NCBI GenBank assembly: GCA_015499995.1 | Contig: JADNRV010000355.1 | Coordinates: 1 to 46,782, forward strand | Reading direction: 5' to 3' | Source: Flammula alnicola | Taxonomy: Eukaryota; Basidiomycota; Agaricomycetes; Agaricales; Strophariaceae | DNA length: 46,782 nt | In this document: positions 33,058 through 42,842 of the stretch, piece after piece | Numbering within the stretch: position 1 is the first letter of the stretch | Layout: every line of letters begins with the position of its first letter | Position numbers and translations under genes: made by a program | Notes under the pieces: generated by a model | What the model saw: only the letters and a program-made list of their open reading frames with translations | The model's database searches: none | What the model was told of the DNA's origin: nothing

Positions 33058-36000
33058 TCACTCATCGCTCACTCGCGTGCTCGAGCTCGCGGTCGACCCA
33101 TATCCATGATATCCGATCGCGCCCCCTCTTAGATCCTTGCTCACCCTCGAGCGTCCTCTCTCAACATCCCCATCCCTCCGCCTCCTCAGACCCTTCCCCG
33201 CACCCCGCAAAGGCGGCGGAACATGAACAGGGTTCCGCACACACATCGTAATACTCAACGCAAACACCATCAGCCCAGCCGCAGTCACAAAGATCGCCTT
33301 GGGGAAGTTGGCTACCGTACCACTGTAGATGAGACCGAACAGCATGGGCTAACGTCAACCCAAAAAAGTCAGTATCCTTTTCTAAAAATAAAAATAAAAG
33401 AGAAAGCAAAAAAAAAAAACTCACTCCAAGGATCATCTGTCCAACAGCCTGCAACACCGCCAACGCTCCAAACAACGCCCCCGTCCCCTCCTCCTCCTTC
33501 GCCTCCTCGTCCGCTTGCCCGGGGCCCTGCCCGTCCACACCCACCGCACTCCGCGCATTCAACGCCCTCACCTGCAGCATACACAGCGCCAAGCTATGAA
33601 TCGCCGGCACCGCCCCGCTGCCCATGCCATTCAACGACGACGCAAGGACGAACATCGCCTGGCTCCTGCTGAAGCCCACATCACCGCCAGGCTGGCTCGT
33701 GCCCAGCGCAGCCAGCGTCGACTGCATGTGCGCTTTGAGTGCGGGCGCCGGCAGGACGGCGACGAGGGTGTGCGAGACGACGTCCACGAGCAGCGAACAC
33801 CGCGTCAGGATCAGGTCGAACCCGATCTCGTGGCCCAGCTGCGCCCGTGTCGGCTTGGGTTTCTTGCCCTTCACGAGCGTCTTGGCTTGTTCAGATTGCG
33901 CTTGTGGCTCTGCACCGGCAGGCTTGACGAGTTTGCCTTTCGCGTCAGTCGTATTCGCATTTGCGGTGGTACTAGCATTGGCAGGCAGAGGCTTGGGCTT
34001 GAAGAACCCAATGAGAGCTGTTCGTTCAAAGCTCCCATCAGCATGCATCCGGAAGAAAGCAAGGGAAAAGCAAAACGAAAAACTTACTAGGCAATCCAAA
34101 AAGCAACCACACGGCCCTGCCTCCGCCCATGAAGGAGATATAATAGCTCAGCTGCTCGGCACCCCATCCATACGTGTGCACCGCATATAGGTATTTGATC
34201 TGGTACATGCCCTATTCAAGAAAAAATGTCAGAAATCTTGTTCAGGAGGGCAAAGCAATGCCGGCAAGCTGAATCCCAGGCGCTCCAAGGTTCCCATGGC
34301 ATGTGGTGAGGGAAGGCGGGCATCCTATCGGGGTCAAAGCTACCTCGAACGCAGAAGTATCCATTTTCGAAGGCCAAAACCCCTCAGCGCCAAAATCCCT
34401 CATACATTCCACCCTTCCGCGACTCAATATCAACGACGCGATAATCACTCATAAGCCCCTCATCCAAACGAGAAGCTGAAGCTCTGCACCCTTGATAACC
34501 AGCCCCAGCCCCACATCCCCACATCCATCTCACCACACAAAAATCCAACGAAAGGGAACATAAAGATGGAACGAAACGAAACTCACCGTAGACAACATAA
34601 ACCCAAACAGCGCCACCGCCAGCATCGTGAGGCTCCAATCGCGGCGCTTGCGCGACCCGAGACCCGTCGGCGACGGGTCGAGCACCATCACGGGCAGAAA
34701 CACCGCGAGCGGGCTTAGGAAGCGGGCTATCACACCTCCATGTCCTCCTTTCTCACCTGCGACTTCTTGCTCGCCACTACCAGACCCCGATGCTGAACTT
34801 TCATCTTCCAGCAGCTGCTCATCGATACCCTCCAGGCCCCCCGCCCCTCTGGCTCTGGCCTTGCCCTTCCCATTCCCATTCCCAGCCGCCACCGCGCGCT
34901 GGGCATGGGCATGGGCATACGCCGCCCTTTCCTGCTTCTTCTTATCCAACGACTCAGGAAACACAAACAGCATCATCACAAAATTAAAAAACGAGCACGC
35001 GATCGCCACCCAGAACACCGCCGTCACCACCTTCTCCCCTTGTCCCTGTCCCTGTCCCGTGCCGCCCTCTTCCCCTCTCGTCCCCCCCGCAACGCCGAAA
35101 GGGTGCTGGATAAGCCACCCGCCGATACTCGGGCCCGCGGCGAAGCCCAGGTACACGACGCCCTGGAACCTGCTGAATATGTGCGCGCGCGAGCCGGGGG
35201 AGGTGCAGTCGCTGAGGTAGGCGGAGACGGCGGACTGCAGCGTCGACCAGCCCCCGAGCAGGCCCTCGATGATGGGCGCGAGGAGGAGGAGGTTGTGCCC
35301 GTGTTGGGAGAGGGGCGAGGAGGGCGTGGATACGAGTATGAATGTCAGGTCGCTGTAGAAGGAGGAGGAGGGGTGGGGTTAGCTTGTGCGCAGAGAATCA
35401 AGGGAAGAGGGCGACGACGCACGTGAGGAACAGCCCGAGAGTCGAGATAGCGAGCACCTTGGTGCGTCCGTGGCGCTCGCCGAAATGGCCCCACCAGCCT
35501 GTGGTCAGGGCGGAGAGGAGCCCCATGGTCGTGGTCATGATCGTCTGCAGCCTTGCAGCCCCAGCTTGGACAGCTGGGTCCTCTAAACACCGCGCAGAAG
35601 GGATGCGCCGTGGATCTTCGGTGTCATCGCTATCTCGCCTGTCAGTGTCGTCATCTGCCTCCGAGCCGAGGCGCGTTCTTGTTGTCGTTGGTGCTGTTAT
35701 TGTTATCGGAGACTCGGATGAAGCGTTACGTTGGAAGACGATCCGGGATTGTTGCGAGGATGGGAAGATAGCGGAAGGGAGAAAGTGGGGCCCGAGAGGG
35801 TCGATGGAGGTGTATAGTGACGTGTGCAGTTGTTGCTGCTGGTCGTGCAGTTGGTGCAGTTGCGGGGCGGATGAAGTCTGGGTGTGATTCCAGTTGTGGT
35901 TCCCGTGCAGGCGGTTGCACGAGAGTTGTGTGAAGACTTCGACACGGGGCGCGAGTGTCATGCCTCGCTAGAGTGACAGGAAATATCAGTCAGCATGAGC

Positions 36001-36382
36001 GCTGGCAGTGCACTGTGTACTCACCACCAGCGAGGCGAGTACAGCGAATGGCACGAGCCTGGATGATATGACATGATTAGATATCATGCTATCGAGAACA
36101 TGGCAGGACACACCATAGCGGTCTTGGTCTGTAAAACGGTTTCTTTCTCGGTTGTTGAGGGTGAAGGAGTGGCATGGACTCGTCTGACTCTGTCCTCTCC
36201 AGCAGCGTACTTGACGACGGCATATTGGGCGCGAGTTGGAGTTGGTGCTTGATATATGAACTGGAGCCCGACTGGCGGGGGTGAGGTGTATGGGAGTGAC
36301 GAGCAGGAGAGAAAGAGGCGAGATCTGAGCTGATGAGGGGGTCGGGTGCGATGGTGTCTACGGGAGGCAGAGTGCGCGACAT
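33058..36382 (-). CDS. Major facilitator superfamily transporter (MFS2), paralogue of MFS1
   Basis: The protein reads RPLW/LVPFAVLASLV/RGMTLAPRVEVF, then an unusually long hydrophilic loop of about 100 residues, GWWGHFGERHGRTKVLAIST (MFS loop 2-3 signature), LLLAPIIEGLLGGWSTLQSA, GVVYLGFAAGPSIGGWLI, AVFWVAIACSFFNFVMMLFV, later YQIKYLYAVHTYGWGAEQL, and VANFPKAIFVTAAGLMVFAL near the C terminus. Introns follow the same W and the same RG as in MFS1, which supports duplication. Loops carry runs such as GQGQGQG, AHAHAQ and GNGNGKGK, coded by hexanucleotide repeats. The substrate is unknown. The ORF opens at 36382, but a TATA-like TATATATAA lies only about 8 bases upstream. The internal ATG at 36223 (MPSSSTLLERTESDESMPLL) resembles the MFS1 N terminus and may be the true start. 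Confidence 0.82.
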
Positions 36383-37934
36383 TGGGTGGTATATATAAAA
36401 GGTGAGACGAGTAAACGAGCGCCGGGGAGTGATGGGGGCGGGCCAGCTGCGTGTATGGGGGGACGACTAACGCGAGGCGGCAAGGCGGTTGGGGGCAAGG
36501 CAGGATGACTCTAAGTATGATGTCGGCCCGGCTTCTCGGCTTCCCCGTCCTTGATCAATTTGAAATGGCAAGCGTTCCAAGCGCATGTCCCCCGCATTCA
36601 AGGCTGCGCACTCCCATGAAACTTTTGATACTTCAAGCTCTTGATAACAATAACCCTCTTATCGACTGATAATAAATATCACACAAGACGGCACGCATCA
36701 TGGGAACACTTGCATATCTTTATCTTGGTCCTCGTCTGTCCTCGTGTTCTCTTGTGTTCCAGCCTACCTCGCCCATCGATCCCCTTATCGGTTCTCCTTC
36801 CGTGTTTCAAACCCAGAATATACCTTCAGGCCTCGAATCCACCCACCTATGCCAGGACCTACGTCACAATCCCCCTTGTTTCGCCATGCGTATTCCGATT
36901 TCTGATCATGCGACTCGTCGTGTTTTTATTAGCACGTCCATTAGCAGCTGCATATGGCCAAAAACGACGGCGTTAATCCCTCAGGCGTGCTAGATTATCG
37001 TGGACAGTGCGGCGTGCAAGAATCTTCATATCCATCTTCCACTTCGTGCTGAGACAATCCGATAAATAGCGCCTCAAGTTTCGAATGGTCGCCAAGTGCT
37101 CTAGACACGTACGTCAAATCTTGCTGATGTACATGCCTTTTTAGCGTTCTTGGTTAGCAAGTCCTGAAGACGCCCTCTTGCGTTCGTCTTGTGCTCATCG
37201 ACGACATCGTTGTGACCCGAGTCTAGGATTTCGGCCTCTTTCCGCCCGGTTCAGGCATGCCGCATCGGCTATCAGTGATTCCATCAAGCGCGGACCGTGG
37301 GCGTCAACGCGTCGCGTCTCGACTGTCGACGAGACTAAGTATTTACGCGTTGAGATTGTCTTCGGCCAATCGGCCGTCATATGCACAATGCCTCCAGCTC
37401 AAAAACGCCTTGAAGTGAAGATAGGACTTAAGCAATGCTCCCGATGAATCGACGAGATCTGCCTTGTCTTGATTGCGCAGTTAGACGCTAAATATACAAA
37501 GGTTTATGTTATCGAAGCTGTCTGTATCAAAGTGTAATCGCACACCCACTAAGTACTGGCACCGGCCGGCGGGGCAACTTCAAGCTCCGACACTAGTGTA
37601 GAAGTGCTTGAATTGGACTTTGTCCTTTGAGTGTAGTCGTATCTAACCCTGTTTTCTCTCACTAAAAACGCTCTCTGTATTGTCTACTATCTTCTGAGGC
37701 AACAACATCTCATGTCGTCAACTCTAGCAGTGGCCGCGGTCTGACAAAGTTTGAATCTTCGAGTTGGCAGTGCCGCTCATACCACCCAAACTTGAATCGA
37801 ATATCTGCTATACTTGTCTTTGGCTTGGGACCTTCTAGATCTTCTCTACGACGACGCTGTCGTCACGGTGCTTACCAAGTGCCTACTGGCCCTCGGCTAA
37901 TCTCGCTCAACCTTTAGCGTCAGCGTCCCCTCTC
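36383..37934. other. Divergent intergenic region between MFS2 and the unknown gene
   Basis: Over 1.5 kb between two divergent genes. A TATA-like stretch lies at about 36389-36400. Frames at 36641-36993 and 37178-37447 overlap in several phases and show no family features. I recognise no tRNA, repeat or mobile element. Confidence 0.35.
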
Positions 37935-40354
37935 ATGTCGGACTACACGGTACGAGAGGGCTGTGGACTGCTAAAACTCCTGCCTTGAACCAGCGCTTGC
38001 TTTGTCTTTGAATCTAGGTAACCCGGAAGCGCATCCGCTACGCTAAGGCTGTAGATCCCTGTCTGGGATATTACCTGCGCGAGTCGGACAAAGCGGAAAA
38101 TGACAGACACAATTCGGGACTGGGAGACTGCAACGATGAAAACGCGGAATTGGTACGCAGCAGCTGGAGAAAGATTGTGGTTCCCTCTTCGTATGCAGGA
38201 GAGCTGGAACTGGAAATGCATCTTGCTACTGACGTCGTCGTCGACATGGACCGAGAAAAGGAAGATGATGATGATGATGAAAGCTTGGCCACTACAAATT
38301 GGAGCGAATTTGTCCCAGGATTTAGGCGCCGTCCCATCGTCCCAGAAACTCCCATCTCAACAAGCTCTGTTCCAGAAACTGGTTGCGCCGACGGTAATAT
38401 ACCTGCCCGATGCGTTCTGACCGTGGAGGACTTTCTGAGGCGATCTGGAGAGACAAAATTGAAGGCTCAAAAGGTTTATCGAAGAAAACGGCTGCGCAAG
38501 ACGCGATCTTTAAACGCGAACTTGAATCCAAATCTCATTCAACCCGCCCAAGCCAGAAACACCGACAGCTCCGAACAAGAGGACGACAGTGATAGCGAGT
38601 CGGACGCCATCCAACTCCGGTCAAGGAAAATCTCGCGTGGAGCGCTATCCGAGGTCTCCTCAAGTGATTTTGGGACTTCGTCGCCGAGACACACGCCGCC
38701 GCTAGCTTCTCCTAGCCGCAAAACTCTTGGCAGGGCGACGACTCGGAAGAAGACGAGAAAGCGAAGAAAGACTTTGAAAGAACGCTTGTACGCAGCCGCC
38801 GTGTCCACACACATCGATCCCGACACGCCCTTTATACAGCAACAAGACGAGGACGATCCAACTCGGATACCTCTCCGCTTCTTCCCCGAGTCTGTTGGCG
38901 AGTCTGACGGCGATAATTATAATGGACTCGGACCGTCGGCGAGAAGGAAACAAAACTGGTCCCTGGTCGATCCTCGCAAATCCAAGGCTATCCGTACTGC
39001 CAGCTTCTCTTCGAAAATTCGCGCCGCCCCCCGGGTAGCGTCGAACTCTGATGAAGCCGTGTTGGCGAATACATTGGATCGCTTGCCTATGGAGAAATGG
39101 AGATGGGATACACATCCAGAATATTATTCGACGACAGGCGCGTCTACATCCAAGAAATTAAGCGGCAAACGGCGCCAGGATGAGATCGTGGGCCCAGTTA
39201 TTGGTGGCTGTCCTCCTCTTGCGTTCGTTTCGATCCATGAAGCAGAACATAGCTACTGCCAAAGGTGAATTACGCCATTTCCTGCATATTATGTGCGCAT
39301 ATATCCACTTTCTCACCTTGTTCGTTGCTTTTAGGTCTAGAGACACGAAAAGCCGACCAAAAAACGACAAATCTACGCCTTCTCCTCCCGGTTTGCGATT
39401 TACACAGTTGAAATATTCTCCGAACGAAAAAGGCGCGCCTAGCCAGTACGTGTACACAACTTTTCATTCCTGGGCTGTGTTTATCTCTATGCTCCCTAAC
39501 GTGATCAGAGTGCGGTCTGCCGATCCACCCCAATTATGCATGGTGCAGGTCGCGGAACCGCTCCAACCGTTGGTTCAGAAAATTAGCTCTACTCATCCAC
39601 CAGATGATTATCTTTCATCGAATAGTAGCCTGCGATGCGTTGACGATGCTTCCTGCAAGCAATCTCCTGCCATTATCCTTCAGACATTCTCCGAATCGTA
39701 TCCTGCACACTCTAGCCCTTCTCCGACAATTTTGCCCAGGCCTTTTCCTGCTGCTGTCCAACAAACACCCAAACAGTGCGGATTATCCGCTATCACCTCC
39801 AATAAACTGCAGGATTCTGTAACCAACGATTCCTCCCGGCTTGGCACTCTAAATGGCTTAAAAGAAATCCAGCTCAGCACTGGATTGCCAGTGCCGGCTA
39901 CTAAACGTCTTAGGCCTCTAGTATCATTTATGGACGAGTTCCTCGAAAATATACGCAGTGTTAATGGGACGACGGCGCAGCCACGACAGAAGACCAAGAA
40001 ACGCCTTCCAAGCTTTGCCGAGGAGGCGCCCATACGGGAAACGTATTTCGGTAAGCAATATTTTCTCCTGATCCCGAGCGAAATGACGAATCCTCGTTTC
40101 GGGAATAGGAAAAGGTAATTTCTACTCGATTCGGCTACTGGATAGTTGACTCACCTAAATCAGCATTATGCAATGTCGACATCTCGGAGAGCGCACCATC
40201 GAGTCCTCAGGTATTGCGCGCTTCCATTAATGAACCGGATTCATTACAACTCTGGCATTCAGAAAGAGATCCACGGCTTAGAATTCCTAGCCCTGACATT
40301 CTCGCTGTTCTCGAGCCTAGAAATTACCAGGTAGTCTTAACGTCTAGCCCTTAA
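37935..40354 (+). CDS. Unrecognised, largely disordered protein
   Basis: I do not recognise a family. A 5-codon first exon (MSDYT) at 37935 joins across a 70-base intron to VTRKRIRYAKAVDPCLGYYL. The main exon runs to 39265; further exons are joined at SYCQR/SRDTKS, GAPSQ/VRSAD and ETYF/ALCNVD. The stop is TAA at 40352-40354. Features: an acidic patch (EKEDDDDDES), a strongly basic bipartite stretch (RKKTRKRRKTLKERL) that would serve as a nuclear localisation signal, many Ser/Pro-rich segments, and a more ordered-looking C terminus (DPRLRIPSPDILAVLEPRNY). There are no membrane segments or signal peptide. A nuclear, DNA- or chromatin-associated role is a guess from composition only. It converges on the HSP20-like gene. 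Confidence 0.65.
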
Positions 40355-40635
40355 AAATTGGTTCGACCTCGTTTCCGATGCGACTGCCACACGTACAAAT
40401 ACGTCCATTATACTCAACCTCTTTGTAAATTGACTCAAAACGCCCAACTCACTTCTATCCTTGAACCTTCTAAAAAAAACACTCTAGGCAGATTTGTCTA
40501 CAAATGAAACCATTTCACAACAGTAGTATTAAGTGTTAAAATAAAATTACTAAGAAAAGAACTCCACTCCAGAAATATGACGACTAAGAAATAATTTATG
40601 GCGGCTGTTCCATGATGCATGGACGACCCTGGAAT

Positions 40636-41493
40636 TCAAGAATCTCCCGATCGTGAGCGGGCATCCACTTTATAGCAGCGCATGTTGGGGTATCGTAGAA
40701 TAAGTCCCTTACTCGTCATTTGAGCGTGGATTTCTTCGAACTAATGGGCGACGAGAAGGCATGAATAAAAGCATCCGCCAGACAAGCTAAAAATAAATAC
40801 GCACTCGGGTGCCTTCAGGTAATGGCAAGGTCCGATGGTACATCTTCCTGAAATGTTCGCGCAGGACGACTCCGTCTTCTTCTTCCCATTCCGTGATTTC
40901 GCCGATCTCCCACGTGAGGACGAGTTTGTTGCGCTGAAAACTGATGTGTATGTCTTGTTTGTCGACCTCGGGTATCTCAAATGTGGCAACTATTGCACGA
41001 CCGTCTGTAGACTCCCTAAAGTTGGATCTGCAAGAGGTTCCTTCAGTTCTCGATGCTGCGAGCGGCGAAGGGAAATATAGACCTACACCGACTTCTGTCT
41101 CTTCACTGACTTGGGCCCTGATACGGGAGGAGGTGACTCTATGACAGGTATGCTGTGCAGTGGTACTTGCTTTGCGCCGAGCAGTTCTTGAGCGACTTCC
41201 TCCAGAGATTGTACCTTGGGTCGTTCTTTCGCCATCTTTCTCTCCTTCTCCAAGCGAATGGTATCCCATATTACATTAAGCGATCGAGCATCTGCTGGTG
41301 GCTCTACGTCATCGATAGACGATCCGGCGACATTTGGATGGGTATAGAGCGCTCGTGTCGTCCCTCGATGCCTGTGCGCGTCAAACTCCGTCGATGCATC
41401 GTCGTTCGAGGGGTAATCAATACCAGTAACAGCAGGAGTGACAGGCGACTGGGCGATCTTGTCATCTTTGCGGTTGGCACCGTAGGTAGGCAT
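40636..41493 (-). CDS. HSP20-like (alpha-crystallin-type) protein
   Basis: Three exons are read. The N-terminal third is hydrophilic (MPTYGANRKDDKIAQ, then RLEKERKMAKERPKVQSLEE). After an intron the alpha-crystallin-like domain follows: GRAIVATFEIPEVDKQDIHI, NKLVLTWEIGEI, REHFRKMYHRTLPLPEGTR, then FEEIHAQMTSKGLILRYP in the last exon. The LPLPEGT and L-x-L-x-W blocks are the beta-strand pairs of the small heat-shock fold. The C-terminal I-x-I oligomer motif is not obvious. It may be a chaperone or a p23/HSP20-like interaction domain. The middle junction (KRQKSV/SNFRES) uses a GTAGGT donor. One AGGGG (STRE core) lies about 170 bases upstream. Confidence 0.8.
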
Positions 41494-42842
41494 AAACGAT
41501 TAGGAGAAGGTGAGGAAAGAAGATGTAAACAGGGGCAAGAGGAGGGTGGCAAACGAGAGGCGTGAACGATAAAAAGGCGGAGGGACAATCTAGCATATTA
41601 ACCGGGGTTTTAAAGAACTAAGGGCCTGTTGCATAGTCGCATGCCGTGTGTCACTCACGAGGTAGGGGTCTTCGGGATGGCTGAGGGCGACACTGCACGG
41701 TGATAGCGGAAAGCAATTATAATGCTCGTGGTGTTCTCCCGCGAATGTAAAAGGCCGTAAAAGTTCAATGGAAGGATCTTGAACTAAGAAAATCGCTACG
41801 CATCGCGATAATCTATAAAGAAAAATTTAGGTGAATATCCAGAATGGAAAGAAAGACACTGAAGAAATCGGATGAACGCGCTTGCCTCGCTGTTAACATG
41901 AGGCTACAGACTGTCATGACATCGACGAATCTCGCACAGGAGTAACAAAATCAGTCCCCATTAGGGTCTGATCCGGACCGGCATCTTGCGACCCATCCAT
42001 CGGTATCTTGCGGCCAATTTTTTGGGTTGAGCTCTCCCCACTCTTTCTTTCTTTCTTCGAATTCTGGTAATGCTTGATGTTCTTCGCCCTCATACTACTG
42101 TGAGTTTCCTTCTCTTTATTATTGTTCGATATGATGGGCCTTGTGCCATCAGTCAATAGCATGTTAGACTACCAAGCGCCCTAGTGGAGCTGCGGATACT
42201 TACCTCGACTCCTGATCCATTAATGCCAATACTCCTTGTTCGCATGCTGATTCCTTCTATTCAGATCATTGTCGATATCGAACACATGCTGGGCACTCTT
42301 TGAACATGCTATCTTGGGTCATGTTCGAGGTCCTGGATAATCTGCACGATCAGTCTTTCATATCTCTGCAAAAATTTGTGACAGGTGGGTCATATCAAGG
42401 CCGTCAGCGGCATACCTGTCTCTGTTCCTGTAGTTCATGCCAATATCAATCCACTTTGCACATCGAGCAATGCCTTGAGACGCGTGTCAGTGATGCACCC
42501 TAATACTCCCTCGTCTCACACGCGTAATAGAGAGGATTCCATCGAAGGAACAAATTTGAGGACCCCATGAGTCACCACGTTAACGGGCCGAAAGCCTGAA
42601 GAAAGTCAAACATCACGGCAAAGTCGAACAATTGGACTTTTCAGGTTTATCGGGGGTTCGTGCTCTTTTATGCCTCCTAGGTTTCTTTTGACTTGATCTC
42701 GGGCTCGAGCAAAGGAGTGTTGGGCAGATTTTATTCGGGATTGTGATTGAAATGAATGGTAATCTATAGATGACAATATTCCTGCAACACTTGGTCAACA
42801 AAGTTCACTAGGAGAGCGACATGACTTGGTGCCAACATACTA
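41494..42842. other. Region between the HSP20-like gene and the helicase
   Basis: These 1,349 bases include the HSP20-like promoter (to about 41900), the probable decayed gene described separately, and the helicase 3' flank. I looked for heat-shock elements (alternating nGAAn/nTTCn) and saw no convincing array. Confidence 0.35.
41914..42490 (-). pseudogene. Probable decayed gene, unrecognised family
   Basis: Protein-like pieces follow one another on the minus strand in shifting frames: QGIARCAKWIDIGMNYRNRD to THLSQIFAEI (stop at 42360), RYERLIVQIIQDLEHDP (42363-42310, other frame), AQHVFDIDNDLNRRNQHANK and EYW (about 42290-42225, a third frame), LMDQES before a GTAAGT donor, and an 82-codon lysine-rich tail frame at 41914-42162. 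The pieces look like one continuous helical protein broken by at least two small indels within about 140 bases, with a stop codon just before the first piece. I cannot name the family. Real coding origin is likely; the decay reading is inference, and unusual short introns are the alternative. Confidence 0.4.

Noticed and set aside
31255..34190. Many long plus-strand frames opposite MED19 and MFS2
   Set aside because: G+C-rich codons with C/G third positions create open antisense frames; the minus-strand products are conserved families.
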